Source: Roseomonas haemaphysalidis (GTDB lineage Bacteria > Pseudomonadota > Alphaproteobacteria > Acetobacterales > Acetobacteraceae). Taken from it: a stretch of DNA of 64,000 bases. The DNA is taken from the NCBI RefSeq assembly GCF_017355405.1, contig NZ_CP061177.1, positions 1,471,001 through 1,535,000 on the forward strand, given 5' to 3'. The notes beneath the pieces were generated by a model, which made no database searches, was not told where the DNA came from, and saw nothing but the letters and a program-made list of their open reading frames with translations. Shown here piece after piece: positions 50,278 to 59,939 of the stretch (positions are counted from its first letter, which is position 1; every line of letters starts with the position of its first letter). A program made the translations under genes and the position numbers.

Positions 50278-51759
50278 TCATGCCGTGGGCAGGCGGATGC
50301 AGACGGCCAGCCCGGGGCGGCCCGGGCCGGCCTCGTGGCCGTCCTCGAACCACAGCGTGCCGCGATGCAGCGTCACCACCGCGCGCACCAGCGAAAGGCC
50401 AAGCCCGGAGCCCGGGGTGTTGCGCGACTGGTCGGCGCGGAAAAAGCGCTCGCCCACCCGCGCGCGGTCCTCGGGCGACAGGCCGGGCCCCTCGTCGCAC
50501 ACGCGCAGCAGCACCGCGTCGCCTTCCCAGCCGGCTTGGAGCCGGATGGTGCCGCCCGGCCCGGTGAACTTCACGGCGTTGTCCAGCAGGTTGGCCACTG
50601 CCTGCAGCAGCAGGTCGCGGTCGCCGGTCAGCGGCAGCGAGTCCGGCCAGTCCGTGGCCAGGGTCTGCGCCTTTTCCTCGGCATTGGCCCCGTACAGCTC
50701 GGCGGCATCGGCCAGCAGGGGCACGAGGTCGAGCGGCGCGAAGGCGGCGCGGCGCGCGCCGGCCTCGACCTCGGCGATGCGCAGCACCGCCTGGAACACG
50801 CGGGTGACGTTGTCCAGGTCGGCGATGCCGCGCTCCAGCGCGCCCTTCAGCGCCACCGGGTCGTCCGAGCTTTCCAGCGACTCCTCCAGCCGCGAGCGGG
50901 CACGGGCGATCGGCGTGCGCAGGTCGTGGGCGATGGCGTCTGACACCCCGCGCACGCCTTCCATCAGGTGGGCGATGCGGTCCAGCATGGTGTTCATGCT
51001 CCGCCCCAGCTGCTCGAACTCGTCGTCGTGGCCGGACAGCGGCACGCGCGGCGACAGGTCGCCGCCGGCGATCAGGGCCGCGGTCGCGGTGGCGGGCGCG
51101 AGCCGCTCCTGCAGGGCGCGCCGCAGCATCCAGGCGCCGAGGAAGGCCAGGATGATGGCCACGCCGGCCGCCCAGGCCAGCCCCTCGGTCAGCAGCTCGC
51201 GCAGGCGGATCTTCTCGCTGATGTCGCGGCCGACGGCGAGCAGCGAGTTGTCCGGCAGGGTCTGCACCAGCAGCCGCGCCTCGCTTTGCACGCCGTCCCG
51301 CTCCACGGTCATGCCATACCACTGGGCGTTGGCCTCATAGACGTCGGGCAGCCGCTCCAGGTTGCCGGCCAGGCGCCGGCGGGCGGGGTCGAGCAGCAGG
51401 TAGAGGGTCTGGTCCTCGGCATCCAGCGCCAGCCGCTCGCCGATGGCATCCACCACCGCCGGGTCGCCGCCGTCGCGCCAGCGCTCGGCCAGTCCCACGG
51501 AATCCGCGCGGATGGCGGCATCGATCTGCCGCTCCAGCGCGCCGGCGGTGCCCCACCAGAGCACGCCGCTGAAGGCCAGGCCGGCCAGCAGGAACAGGAG
51601 CGCGAAAAACAGCGCGAAGCGGAAGCTGGCCGAGGCCAGCAGCTGCCACAGCGCCCCCGGCGTTTGCCGCGAGCGCCGGTGGGCCAGCCCCGCCGGCCGC
51701 GTGGCATCGTGCCGCGGGTGCGCCACGGGGGTGTGCCGCGGGTGCGGCGGGGGACTCAC
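50278..51759 (-). CDS. Sensor histidine kinase (EnvZ/QseC type)
   Basis: A 493-residue inner-membrane kinase. The first helix (FRFALFFALLFLLAGLAFSG, about 47-66) and the second (LAWAAGVAIILAFLGAWML, about 180) flank a periplasmic sensor domain. A HAMP region follows, then the H-box AIAHDLRTPIARARSRLEES. The N-box LLDNAVKF and G-boxes DEGPGLSPED and GSGLGLSLV complete the catalytic core. It starts with GTG in a GTGA overlap with the regulator. The N-terminal 35 residues are His/Pro/Arg-rich and may be over-called. Confidence 0.92.
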   Translation of the reverse strand: MSPPPHPRHTPVAHPRHDATRPAGLAHRRSRQTPGALWQLLASASFRFALFFALLFLLAGLAFSGVLWWGTAGALERQIDAAIRADSVGLAERWRDGGDPAVVDAIGERLALDAEDQTLYLLLDPARRRLAGNLERLPDVYEANAQWYGMTVERDGVQSEARLLVQTLPDNSLLAVGRDISEKIRLRELLTEGLAWAAGVAIILAFLGAWMLRRALQERLAPATATAALIAGGDLSPRVPLSGHDDEFEQLGRSMNTMLDRIAHLMEGVRGVSDAIAHDLRTPIARARSRLEESLESSDDPVALKGALERGIADLDNVTRVFQAVLRIAEVEAGARRAAFAPLDLVPLLADAAELYGANAEEKAQTLATDWPDSLPLTGDRDLLLQAVANLLDNAVKFTGPGGTIRLQAGWEGDAVLLRVCDEGPGLSPEDRARVGERFFRADQSRNTPGSGLGLSLVRAVVTLHRGTLWFEDGHEAGPGRPGLAVCIRLPTA

Positions 51760-52436
51760 GGCTCGGCGCGGATCATGTAGCCGGCGTTACGCACCGTGTG
51801 GATCAACGGCTTGTCGAAGCCCTTGTCCAGCTTCTGCCGCAGGCGCGACACGTGCACGTCGATGACATTGGTTTGCGGGTCGAAGTGGTAGTCCCAGACC
51901 TTTTCCAGCAGCATGGTGCGGGTGACCACTTGGCCGGCATGGCGCATCAGGTGCTCCAGCAGCCGGAACTCGCGGGGCTGCACGTCGATCCGCTTGCCGG
52001 CGCGCGTCACGGTGCGCGACAGCAGGTCGAGCTCCAGATCCGCGACCTTGAGGCGGGTGGCGGGCGCGTCCACCGCCGGGCGGCGGCCGAGCGCCTCGAC
52101 CCGTGCCAGCAGCTCGGCAAAGGCGAATGGCTTGACCAAGTAGTCGTCGCCGCCGGCCTTGAGCCCCTTGACCCGCTCATCCACCCCCGCCAGCGCCGAC
52201 AGAAAGATCACCGGCGTGTGGTTGCCCTGGGTGCGCAGCGTTTCCACCAGCTTCACGCCATCGATGCCGCCCGGCAGCATGCGGTCCAGCACCAGCAGGT
52301 CGAAGTTCTCGCTGGCCGCCATGAACAGGCCTTCGCGCCCGTTCCCCACGTGCTCGACCGTGTGGCCGGCCTCCTGGAGCCCCTTCTTGACGAAGCGGCC
52401 GACCTCGGCATCGTCTTCCACCAGCAGGATGCGCAT
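51756..52436 (-). CDS. OmpR/PhoB-family response regulator
   Basis: A 226-residue regulator, first in the operon with the sensor kinase. The receiver has ILLVEDDAEVG, phospho-Asp in LLVLDRMLPGGIDGV, and the conserved Lys in DDYLVKPFAF. The winged-helix domain includes LLEHLMRHAGQVVTRTMLLE and NVIDVHVSRLRQKLD, the recognition helix typical of this family. The ATG at 52436 starts MRILLVEDD. The signal and targets are unknown. Confidence 0.93.
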   Translation of the reverse strand: MRILLVEDDAEVGRFVKKGLQEAGHTVEHVGNGREGLFMAASENFDLLVLDRMLPGGIDGVKLVETLRTQGNHTPVIFLSALAGVDERVKGLKAGGDDYLVKPFAFAELLARVEALGRRPAVDAPATRLKVADLELDLLSRTVTRAGKRIDVQPREFRLLEHLMRHAGQVVTRTMLLEKVWDYHFDPQTNVIDVHVSRLRQKLDKGFDKPLIHTVRNAGYMIRAEP

Positions 52437-52832
52437 GGGTGCTGAACTCCTCGGGGTCTCAAGGCGCGGCGCGCCGGCTTTCTGACGGCAGGATGGCGCG
52501 CCGTGCGGAAACGCGCCAGCCCATAGCCCCAGGCGCGGAACTGCACCAGAGACATGGCTGGCGGGGCGGGAACGAGACAGGCCGCGGCGGCGCATCGCCC
52601 GCCGGACCCGGCCACTGGCCCTGGGCGGTGGAGCAGGGAGGGGGGGGGGGTGGAGCATGCCCCGGCCCGGACGGTGCCAGGGACCGGGGGGGCAGCCTCG
52701 GGGGAGGCCGCCCCCCGGGGGAGCGGGATCGCACAGGGGGAGACGACAAGGATGTGCGAGCCACCGCCCGGGGGCGGGCGGTGGCATGGCGGATCTTAGG
52801 CGGCGCCGGTGAACAACCGGTTCACGCCGGGT
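52437..52832. other. 396-base gap with dense G-tracts
   Basis: The segment between the regulator and the upstream gene holds an 11-base G run (52640-52650), a 7-base G run (52686-52692), and several 4-5 base G runs up to 52740 on the plus strand, including a GGGGGAGGC...CCCCCC hairpin. A GTGAAC-N5-GTTCAC inverted repeat lies near 52808-52825. No supported gene is seen; it is the likely promoter region for the two-component operon. Confidence 0.5.
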
Positions 52833-53162
52833 TCAGAAAAAGCCAAAGCCGCGCCGTTCCGTGCCGCGCTCGGCCCGCAGCACCTTGCGCGCGCCGTCCG
52901 CGGCGAATTGCCGGCGGTCGCGCACGCCGGGGGCCAGCACGCCGCGCCCCTGGCACCAGGTGAAGAACTCGGCGGGGCGGATGGCGATGCGGATCACCCG
53001 GTAGCCCTGCTTCTCGTGATGCCGCAGGTCCTTTTGCGCGCCCATCCGCCAGTCCTCGTAGTTCTCGCTCATGTCGGGCATCCGCAGCCGCAGCTGCGCA
53101 AAGCTTTCGGCATCGTACCACGCGAAGCCCATCACCGGTTTCTCGGCCTGCATCATGCCCAT
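52833..53162 (-). CDS. Conserved-looking small protein of unknown function
   Basis: A 109-residue protein that I cannot name. It begins MGMMQAEKPVMGFAWYDAES and continues EDWRMGAQKDLRHHEKQGYR, with a basic, aromatic-rich middle (IRPAEFFTWCQGRGV) and a charged end RRGFGFF. It has no signal or membrane segment. Three in-frame ATGs (53162, 53156, 53153) lie together; I use the first. It follows uvrB by 122 bases on the same strand. Confidence 0.6.
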   Translation of the reverse strand: MGMMQAEKPVMGFAWYDAESFAQLRLRMPDMSENYEDWRMGAQKDLRHHEKQGYRVIRIAIRPAEFFTWCQGRGVLAPGVRDRRQFAADGARKVLRAERGTERRGFGFF

Positions 53163-53284
53163 CCCTGCCCAGGCAGCCGGCGGTGCCGACGGCCGAAACG
53201 GAGAATGCCACGGGGCACCACGCGGCCGGGCGGGGCGGTGCCTCAGAATGCCGTCACGAAATGCCGAGAAGGTTTGACGGGGGG

Positions 53285-55537
53285 TTAACGCCCCCGCCGG
53301 CCGCCGCCACGCTTCTTTTCCGGGTCGTAGCCGCCACCGCCGGGGCCGAGCGGCTTGGGGCGCCAGTCCTTCTTGGCGTCCTTGTCCGCCGCCTTGCCGC
53401 CGCGCCCGGCCGGGCGGCTGTCGGGGCCACGGCGCGGCAGCGCGTCCTGCATGGAACGTCCGGCCAGGTTGGGCTCCAGACCCAGCTCCAGGTTCTCCAG
53501 CCGCTTGATCTCGTCGCGCATGCGGGCGGCGGTCTCGAATTCCAGGTCGGCGGCGGCGGCGCGCATCTTGCGCTCCAGCTCGGCGATGGAGGCGCGTAGG
53601 TCCTTGCCGACGAAGTGGCTCGGCCCGTCCTCCTCCGCGCCGGTCGGCGCGACGGTGACGTAGTCCTGCTCGTAGACGGACTGCAGCACGTCGCTGATCT
53701 GCCGCACGATGCTTTGCGGCGTGATGCCGTGCGCGGTGTTGTATTCCACCTGCTTGGCGCGGCGGCGGTCGGTTTCCTCCAGCGCCTGGCGCATGCTGTT
53801 GGTCATGCGGTCGGCGTAGAGGATCACGCGCCCCTCGGCGTTGCGCGCGGCGCGGCCGATGGTCTGGATCAAGGAGGTGGTGGAGCGCAGGAAGCCTTCC
53901 TTGTCCGCGTCCAGGATCGCCACCAGCCGGCATTCGGGGATGTCCAGGCCCTCGCGCAGCAGGTTGATGCCGATCAGGACGTCGAACACGCCCTTGCGCA
54001 GGTCGCGGATGATCTCGATCCGCTCCAGCGTGTCGACGTCCGAATGCAGGTAGCGGACCTTGATGCCCGCTTCCGTCATGTACTCGGTCAGGTCCTCGGC
54101 CATGCGCTTGGTCAGCGTCGTCACCAGCACGCGGCCGTTCTGCGCCATCACGTCGCGGCACTGGGCCAGGAGGTCGTCCACCTGGCCTTCCACGGGGCGG
54201 ATCTCCACCGGCGGGTCGATCAGCCCGGTGGGGCGGATCACCTGCTCGGCAAAGGTGCCGCCGGTGCGCTCCATTTCCCAGGAGCCGGGTGTTGCGCTGA
54301 CAAAGACGCTGTCGGGACGGAAGGCTTCCCATTCCTCGAACTTCAGCGGCCGGTTGTCCATGCAGGAGGGCAGCCGGAAGCCGAACTCGGTAAGGATCGA
54401 CTTGCGCGCGAAGTCGCCCCGGTACATGCCGCCGATCTGCGGCACCGTGACGTGGCTCTCGTCGACGATCAGCAGGGCATTGTCCGGCAGGTACTCGAAC
54501 AGCGTCGGCGGCGGGTTGCCGGGGCCGCGGCCGGACAGGTAGCGCGAATAGTTCTCGATGCCTTTGCAGGACCCGGTGGTTTCCATCATCTCCAGGTCGA
54601 AGGTGGTGCGCTGTTCCAGCCGCTGCGCTTCCAGCAGCCGGCCCTCGGCGGTCAGCCGCTCCAGCGTCTGCTTCAGCTCGATGCGGATGTCGCGGATCGC
54701 CTGGATCATGGTCGGGCGCGGCGTGACGTAGTGGCTGTTGGCGTAGATCGCGACGCTTTCCATCTCGCCCGCGATCTCGCCGGTCAGCGGGTCGAACTCG
54801 CGCAGCCCGTCGATCTCGTCGCCGAACAGGCTGATGCGCCAGGCGCGGTCCTCCAGGTGGGAAGGCCAGATATCGACGCTCTCGCCCCGCACGCGGAAGG
54901 TGCCGCGCTGGAAGCCGGCGTCGTTGCGGCGGTACTGCTGCTCCACCAGCGCCTTGACCAGCTGGTCGCGCGGGATGCTGCCGCCGACCTGCAGCTTGAC
55001 CACCATGTTGGAATACAGTTCGACCGAGCCGATACCGTAGATGCAGGACACGGAGGCGACGATGATGACGTCGTTGCGCTCCAGCAGCGCCTGCGTCGCC
55101 GAATGGCGCATGCGGTCGATCTGCTCGTTGATCTGCGCGTCTTTCTCGATATAGGTGTCCGAGCGCGGGACATAGGCTTCCGGCTGGTAGTAGTCGTAGT
55201 AGCTGACGAAGTATTCGACCGCGTTGTCCGGGAAGAACGACTTCATCTCGCCGTAAAGCTGCGCCGCCAGCGTCTTGTTCGGCGCCAGGATCAGCGTCGG
55301 CCGCTGCACATGCTCGATCACCTTGGCCATGCTGAAGGTCTTGCCCGAGCCTGTGACGCCCAGCAGCACCTGGTCCCGCTCGTTCTGCTTCAGCCCCTGC
55401 ACGAGCTGCTCGATCGCCGCCGGCTGGTCGCCCGCCGGCTCGTAGGGCGAAACCACCTGCAAGCGCCGGTTGCCCGGTGGGCGGGGGCGCTTGGGCGGCA
55501 CGAAGGTCACGGCGGTGGCGGGGATGGTCAGACTCAT
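53285..55537 (-). CDS. uvrB: Excinuclease ABC subunit B
   Basis: A 750-residue nucleotide-excision-repair helicase. Walker [15 protein letters not shown], the beta-hairpin segment [20 protein letters not shown], the DESH box ([12 protein letters not shown]), and helicase motifs [13 protein letters not shown] and [13 protein letters not shown] are all present. The UVR motif that binds UvrC is near the end ([20 protein letters not shown]), followed by a basic Gly/Lys-rich tail of about 60 residues, longer than in E. coli (673). GGGAG lies eight bases before the ATG at 55537. The extended frame to 55948 has non-coding composition. Confidence 0.97.
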   Translation of the reverse strand: MSLTIPATAVTFVPPKRPRPPGNRRLQVVSPYEPAGDQPAAIEQLVQGLKQNERDQVLLGVTGSGKTFSMAKVIEHVQRPTLILAPNKTLAAQLYGEMKSFFPDNAVEYFVSYYDYYQPEAYVPRSDTYIEKDAQINEQIDRMRHSATQALLERNDVIIVASVSCIYGIGSVELYSNMVVKLQVGGSIPRDQLVKALVEQQYRRNDAGFQRGTFRVRGESVDIWPSHLEDRAWRISLFGDEIDGLREFDPLTGEIAGEMESVAIYANSHYVTPRPTMIQAIRDIRIELKQTLERLTAEGRLLEAQRLEQRTTFDLEMMETTGSCKGIENYSRYLSGRGPGNPPPTLFEYLPDNALLIVDESHVTVPQIGGMYRGDFARKSILTEFGFRLPSCMDNRPLKFEEWEAFRPDSVFVSATPGSWEMERTGGTFAEQVIRPTGLIDPPVEIRPVEGQVDDLLAQCRDVMAQNGRVLVTTLTKRMAEDLTEYMTEAGIKVRYLHSDVDTLERIEIIRDLRKGVFDVLIGINLLREGLDIPECRLVAILDADKEGFLRSTTSLIQTIGRAARNAEGRVILYADRMTNSMRQALEETDRRRAKQVEYNTAHGITPQSIVRQISDVLQSVYEQDYVTVAPTGAEEDGPSHFVGKDLRASIAELERKMRAAAADLEFETAARMRDEIKRLENLELGLEPNLAGRSMQDALPRRGPDSRPAGRGGKAADKDAKKDWRPKPLGPGGGGYDPEKKRGGGRRGR

Positions 55538-55630
55538 GCGGGCGGCTCCCGGGCGGGCATCAGCCGCCAATGTGGGGGCTCGGGGCATGGAGCGCCAGGA
55601 GTGCGAACGATTCGTGAACGGCGAAGCGGC

Positions 55631-55652
55631 CCCGGGGGAAGGAATTCCCGGG
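55631..55652 (-). terminator. Candidate stem-loop after aroA
   Basis: On the minus strand GGGAA-TTCC-TTCCC forms the inner stem, with outer CCC/GGG pairing after a two-base bulge. It lies eight bases after the aroA stop. Confidence 0.35.
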
Positions 55653-55659
55653 ACCTGCC

Positions 55660-56916
55660 TTACCCCGCCGCGGCTTCGCGCAGCGTCACGCCCAGGGCGC
55701 CCAGGTCCCGCCAGTAATCGGGGTAGGTCTTGGCCACGCAGCCGGGGTCCAGGATCGTCACCCCCGGCACGCGCAGCCCCACCAGCGCCATGCTCATGGC
55801 GATGCGGTGGTCGGCATAGGTCTCGATCCGCGCCGGGCGGAAGGCCCCGGGCGGGCAGGGGGTCACCACCAGGTCGTCGCCTTGCTCCCTCGCCAGCCCG
55901 GGGGCGAGGCGGGACAGCTCGGCCGCCATGGCCGCCACGCGGTCGCATTCCTTGACGCGCAGGTTGGCGATGCCCGTGAAGCGCACCGGGGTGGCGTTGA
56001 AGGCGGCGAGCGCGGCGAGCGTCGGTACCGCGTCCTGCATCTGGCTGCCGTCGATCTCGGCCGGCAGGTGCGGAAAGGCGGCGATCAGCGCATGCGCCTG
56101 GGCGTCGGGCTGGGTGAAGGCCCCGGCGGGGGTGCCGATGTCGATGCTCCCGCCCGTCAGCACCTCGGCCGCCCAGAGATAGGTGGCGGCGGACGCGTCC
56201 GGCTCGATGTGCAGGTCGGCGGCATGGTAGCCGCCGGGGGCGACGGTCCAGGCGCCTGGCGCTTCCTGCGTCACAGCCGCGCCGAAATGGCGCATGGCGG
56301 CGGTGGTCAGGTCGATGTAGCCCCGCGCGCCGATGCTGTCGCCCGCCAGGGACACCCGCACCGGCCCCGTGCCGCAGGCGGCCAGCATCAGGATGGCCGA
56401 CACGTACTGGCTGGACAGCCCGGCATCGATGCTCACGGCCTCGCCGTCGAAGCCGCCGCGGCCTTGGATGGTCACGGGCGGGCAGCCGGTGGGCGCCTTG
56501 GCGGCCACGCCCAGCGCGCCCAGGGCGGCGAGCAGCGGGGCGATGGGCCGCTTCTGCATGTGGGCATCGCCCGTCACCACCACCGGGCCGTCGGCCAGGG
56601 CGCAGGCGGCGGACAGAAAGCGCGTGGCGGTGCCGGCATTGCCCAGGAACAGCGGCCCGTCCGGCGCCCGCAGCCGGCCGGAGCCGGATACCAGAAAGGT
56701 GGTGGCGTCCGGCTCCTGCACCGCCACGCCCATCCGGCGCAGGGCGTCCGCCATGTAGCGGGTGTCGTCGCTTTTCAGGGCGCCGGTCAGGCGGCTGGTG
56801 CCGCGCGCCAGCGCCGCCAGCAGCAGCGCCCGGTTGGTGATGGATTTGGAACCCGGCGGCGCCACCCGCCCGCGCAGCGGCGCGGCGGGCGGGTGGATGA
56901 GCAGGGCTTCCGTCAT
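55660..56916 (-). CDS. aroA: 3-phosphoshikimate 1-carboxyvinyltransferase
   Basis: The 418-residue EPSP synthase of the shikimate pathway. The N-terminal [18 protein letters not shown] binds phosphoshikimate, and [20 protein letters not shown] is the PEP-binding loop (here GNAGTATR; the common form is GNAGTAMR). [17 protein letters not shown] and the late [18 protein letters not shown] are also diagnostic. The loop reads GTAT and the fold is short, suggesting a class other than the E. coli enzyme; herbicide sensitivity cannot be inferred. It overlaps fpr by four bases. Confidence 0.95.
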   Translation of the reverse strand: MTEALLIHPPAAPLRGRVAPPGSKSITNRALLLAALARGTSRLTGALKSDDTRYMADALRRMGVAVQEPDATTFLVSGSGRLRAPDGPLFLGNAGTATRFLSAACALADGPVVVTGDAHMQKRPIAPLLAALGALGVAAKAPTGCPPVTIQGRGGFDGEAVSIDAGLSSQYVSAILMLAACGTGPVRVSLAGDSIGARGYIDLTTAAMRHFGAAVTQEAPGAWTVAPGGYHAADLHIEPDASAATYLWAAEVLTGGSIDIGTPAGAFTQPDAQAHALIAAFPHLPAEIDGSQMQDAVPTLAALAAFNATPVRFTGIANLRVKECDRVAAMAAELSRLAPGLAREQGDDLVVTPCPPGAFRPARIETYADHRIAMSMALVGLRVPGVTILDPGCVAKTYPDYWRDLGALGVTLREAAAG

Positions 56917-57722
56917 TTCTCCACGAAGGCCTTTTCGATCACGTAGTGGCCCGGGCGGCTGTTGGCGCCCTCGTCAAAGCCCATGCCTTCCAGCAGCGCC
57001 TTGCTTTCGGCCAGCATCTCCGGGCTGCCGCACAGCATGACGCGGTCGTGCTCCGGGTTGAAGGCCGGCAGGTTCAGGTCGTCGAACAGCTTGCCAGAGC
57101 GGATCAGGTCCGTGACGCGCCCCTGGTTGCGGAAGGGCTCGCGCGTCACGGTCGGGTAGTAGACCAGCTTGGGGGCGACCATCTCGCCCAGGAACTCGTC
57201 GGCCGGCAGCTCGCGCTCGATGTAGTCGCGGTAGGCCAGCTCCTTCACTTCCCGCACGCCGTGCAGCAGCACCACCTTGTCGAAACGGTCGTAGACCTCG
57301 GGTTCGCGGATCAGCGACAGAAAGGGCGCAAGGCCGGTGCCGGTGCCGTACAGCCACAGCGTCCTGCCGGGCAGCAGCGCGTCCGGCACCAGGGTGCCCA
57401 CGGACTTCTTGCCGACCAGCACCTGGTCCCCCGGGCGCACATGCTGCAGCCGGCTGGTCAGCGGCCCGTCCGGCACCTTGATGGACAGGAACTCCAGGTG
57501 CTCGTCAAAGGCGGCCGAGGCCACGGAATAGGCCCGCACCAGCGGCTTGCCCTCCACCATCAGCCCGAGCATGACGAACTGGCCGGCGGAAAAGCGCAGC
57601 GTGGGGTTGCGGCTGCAGCGGAAGCTGAACAGCCGGTCGGTCCAGTGATGCACCGTTTCCACCGTTTCGGTGAAATAGGCGGGATGGCTGGCGGTCAGCG
57701 GCGGGCGGGTCTCGGCATTCAT
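56913..57722 (-). CDS. fpr: Ferredoxin/flavodoxin--NADP+ reductase
   Basis: A 269-residue plant-type bacterial FNR. The FAD site is [10 protein letters not shown] and the NADP site [34 protein letters not shown] follows near the end. The C-terminus extends past the usual aromatic residue as [10 protein letters not shown], the layout of the Rhodobacter/Azotobacter subclass. It supplies or collects electrons for ferredoxin or flavodoxin. It is first in a run with aroA (four-base overlap) and perhaps uvrB. Confidence 0.93.
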   Translation of the reverse strand: MNAETRPPLTASHPAYFTETVETVHHWTDRLFSFRCSRNPTLRFSAGQFVMLGLMVEGKPLVRAYSVASAAFDEHLEFLSIKVPDGPLTSRLQHVRPGDQVLVGKKSVGTLVPDALLPGRTLWLYGTGTGLAPFLSLIREPEVYDRFDKVVLLHGVREVKELAYRDYIERELPADEFLGEMVAPKLVYYPTVTREPFRNQGRVTDLIRSGKLFDDLNLPAFNPEHDRVMLCGSPEMLAESKALLEGMGFDEGANSRPGHYVIEKAFVEK

Positions 57723-57815
57723 GGTGCGGAGTTGGTCTTCTCAAGTGCGCCGGGCAAGGAGGTCGGGCAGGCACGGCTTGCATGCGGCCGCGGTTGCGGT
57801 GAGCCTTCGCCTATC

Positions 57816-58526
57816 ATGAGCACGCCCCCGCAAGCTACCCCGCCCACGGAAACCCAGCCCCCCGTCGGGCCGGAGGTCGACCCCACCCCGCGCCCCGTGC
57901 CGGCCCGCGTCGCCCACCGTGGCGCCAGCGTGACGCTGGAACCGCTCGGCATCCGACACGCCGAGGAACTGTGGGGCGGCATGCAGGGGCAGGGGGCCGA
58001 CAGCAGCTGGGCCTACCTGCCCTATGGCCCGTTTCCCGATTTCGCGGCCTTTCGCCGCTTTCTGGGCAGCTTCGCCACCACCCACGACCCCATCGCCTGG
58101 GCGGTGCGGCCGCATGTCTCGGGGCAGGCATCCGGCTGGCTGACCCTGATGGAGATCCAGCCCGCCAACGCCGCCATCGAGCTGGGCAACATCTGGTTCG
58201 CGCCGCGCATGCAGCGTTCCCGCGCCGCCACGGAAGCCATGTTCCTGCTGATGCGCCACGCGATGGACGACCTGGGCTACCGCCGGCTGGTGTGGAAGTG
58301 CAACGCGTTGAACGAACCCTCGCGCCGGGCGGCGGCGCGGCTCGGCTTCGTGCCGGAAGGCGAGCACCGTGCGCACATGGTGGTGAAGGGCCGCCGGCGG
58401 GACACCACGTGGTTCTCGATTCTGGACGACGAATGGCCGGAGCGGCGCGATGCCATCCTGGCTTGGCTGGACGACGGCAACTTCGACCAGCGCGGCATGG
58501 CCCGGCGGAATATGGCCCGGGTTTAA
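57816..58526 (+). CDS. GNAT-family N-acetyltransferase (RimJ/RimL-like)
   Basis: A 236-residue acetyltransferase. SVTLEPLGIRHAEELW opens the fold, RSRAATEAMFLLMRHAMDDL covers the acetyl-CoA loop region, and RRLVWKCNALNEPSRRAAAR and LGFVPEGEHRAHMV are typical of the RimJ/RimL group. The N-terminal 35 residues are Pro/Thr-rich and probably disordered. The substrate is unknown. The ATG at 57816 is used. Confidence 0.85.
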   Translation: MSTPPQATPPTETQPPVGPEVDPTPRPVPARVAHRGASVTLEPLGIRHAEELWGGMQGQGADSSWAYLPYGPFPDFAAFRRFLGSFATTHDPIAWAVRPHVSGQASGWLTLMEIQPANAAIELGNIWFAPRMQRSRAATEAMFLLMRHAMDDLGYRRLVWKCNALNEPSRRAAARLGFVPEGEHRAHMVVKGRRRDTTWFSILDDEWPERRDAILAWLDDGNFDQRGMARRNMARV

Positions 58527-58560
58527 TTTGGCGGGCTCAATTCATCCGGGCAGTATTTCG

Positions 58561-58582
58561 GTGCCGGGCCCATTCCCGGCAC
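58561..58582 (+). terminator. Stem-loop between the acetyltransferase and a small gene
   Basis: GTGCCGGG-CCCATT-CCCGGCAC forms a perfect 8-bp stem, 34 bases after the acetyltransferase stop and directly in front of the AGGAG of the next gene. It could end transcription or mask that ribosome site. Confidence 0.45.
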
Positions 58583-58596
58583 AGGAGTGCCGCCCC

Positions 58597-58797
58597 ATGC
58601 CGGATTTGTCGGAGCCTTCCAACCAGGATGATCCCCAGGCCGCCCCGCGCCGGCCGGGGCGCCCGCGCCTTGGCGTCGTGGCGCGGGAAATCACTCTGCT
58701 GCCCGGCCACTGGGAATGGCTAGCGCGGCAGCCGGGCGGGGCATCGGGCACGTTGCGGCAACTCGTGGAAGCAGCGCGGCACGACGACGTGGAATGA
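58597..58797 (+). CDS. Stand-alone DUF2239 C-terminal-like small protein
   Basis: A 66-residue protein. After a Pro-rich start (MPDLSEPSNQDDPQ), the segment GRPRLGVVAREITLLPGHWE followed by WLARQPGGASGTLRQLVEAA matches the C-terminal part of DUF2239 proteins, which are normally about 190 residues. The N-terminal part is absent here. It may be a small DNA-binding-like module, but no function is known. AGGAG is 10 bases before the ATG. Confidence 0.7.
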   Translation: MPDLSEPSNQDDPQAAPRRPGRPRLGVVAREITLLPGHWEWLARQPGGASGTLRQLVEAARHDDVE

Positions 58798-58843
58798 CCC
58801 CCGGCCCGATGCCGCCGGGGCCGGGCCAGCCGCGGGCCGGGGC

Positions 58844-59056
58844 CTATACCAGGCCGATGCGCTGGACGATGTCCAGCCGGTCGCCGGCCGCCAGCGGCGT
58901 CGCGTCATAGGCCTCGGGAGCCACGAATTCGGTGTTGCGGCCCACCGCCACCTTGCGGCTGTCCATGCCCAGGGTGCCGAGCAGCGCCGCCACGGTGGCG
59001 TGGTCCGGCACGATGCGGGCGTCCCCGTTCACGACGATCGAGATCATGTCTGCCAT
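58844..59056 (-). CDS. ThiS/MoaD-like beta-grasp protein lacking the terminal Gly-Gly
   Basis: A 70-residue ubiquitin-fold protein. MISIVVNGDARIVPDHATVA, then KVAVGRNTEFVAP and TPLAAGDRLDIVQ follow the ThiS pattern, including the GDxLxIV strand. ThiS and MoaD must end in Gly-Gly to be thiocarboxylated, but here the protein ends QRIGLV. The sulfur-carrier chemistry should therefore fail unless the tail is changed. No thiG or thiE lies nearby. The ATG at 59056 is used (59047 is also possible); a strong ribosome site is not seen. Confidence 0.7.
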   Translation of the reverse strand: MADMISIVVNGDARIVPDHATVAALLGTLGMDSRKVAVGRNTEFVAPEAYDATPLAAGDRLDIVQRIGLV

Positions 59057-59094
59057 GGCGGGGAGGATGGGGCTCCTCCCGCGCCACGGCAAGG

Positions 59095-59784
59095 TCACAG
59101 GCTGATGGTCGGCGCCGGGTCGATGGCGGTGGGCACTGGCCGGGCCGCGGCGGGGGCCGGTGCGGCGGCCGGGGGCGGCAGTGCCTCGGCTTCCGGGGCG
59201 GGCAGGGGGCCGGCGCCCTGCAGCGTGCCGCCGGCTGGCGGCGTGTGGGTGGGGGCGGGGGCCGCGTTGCGCGACTCGGCGGCGACGGCCGGCGGCTCGG
59301 GCGGGGTGGTGTAGTCGGGCACGATGCGCGCCTGGGCGCCGGCGATGACCAGCACCTTCTGGCCCAGCGCCAGCGGCACCTGGTCCTTTTGCGCCACGGA
59401 CACCAGCTCGCTGTTGCCCTTGCGCACGATGTATTCGAAGCCGTTGGTGTTGCCCACGGCCTTTTCCGTCGCGGTGCCGATCAGCCCGCCGATCAACCCG
59501 CCGCCGATGCCGCCGAAGGCGGAGGTGATGTCGCTGCCGCTGACCCGCGTGCCGGCCACGCCGCCGGCCGCGGCACCCGCCGTCGCGCCCGCCGTGCCGT
59601 CGGCCGCGATCTGCACCGGGCGGACGCCGACGATGGTCCCCTGCTCCACCTTGTTGGCCTGCTGCACGGCACGCCCGGCGTAGGTGTCGGGCGAATAATC
59701 AGGGCCGCAGGCGGCCAGGCCCGCCAGCAATGCCAGGGCGAGCCAGGACGGGCGGGAGGATCGGGGGCGCCGAAAGGTCTGCAA
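59095..59784 (-). CDS. SlyB-like glycine-zipper outer-membrane lipoprotein
   Basis: A lipoprotein with lipobox LAAC after a hydrophobic signal (SWLALALLAGLAAC). The mature start GPDYSPDTYAGRAVQQANKV followed by VEQGTIVGVRPVQI is the SlyB/17-kDa-antigen pattern. A glycine-zipper hairpin (GAAAGGVAG... SAFGGIGGGLIGGLIGTATE) and a C-terminal YIVRKGNSELVSVAQ domain follow, then a long Pro/Ala-rich tail. I use a TTG at 59784 because it puts the lipobox near residue 25; ATG 59847 would give an odd 47-residue leader. The start is uncertain. Confidence 0.75.
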   Translation of the reverse strand: MQTFRRPRSSRPSWLALALLAGLAACGPDYSPDTYAGRAVQQANKVEQGTIVGVRPVQIAADGTAGATAGAAAGGVAGTRVSGSDITSAFGGIGGGLIGGLIGTATEKAVGNTNGFEYIVRKGNSELVSVAQKDQVPLALGQKVLVIAGAQARIVPDYTTPPEPPAVAAESRNAAPAPTHTPPAGGTLQGAGPLPAPEAEALPPPAAAPAPAAARPVPTAIDPAPTISL

Positions 59785-59939
59785 GGTCGCGCATCCGCTA
59801 CGGTGGAAAGGCGCGCGGAACGTAGAGACTGCGGGCGGGCCTGTCATCCCATCCACCGCCGGCACGGCGGCGCGGGCTGCAACGCCGCCGCCCTGCGGCG
59901 GTTGGTTCGGTGGACGCCGACAACACCGAGGAGCCCCCG

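Noticed and set aside
57723..57815. Extension of the acetyltransferase frame upstream to 56946
   Set aside because: The extra sequence is antisense to fpr and has shadow-like composition; the ATG at 57816 begins sensible protein sequence.
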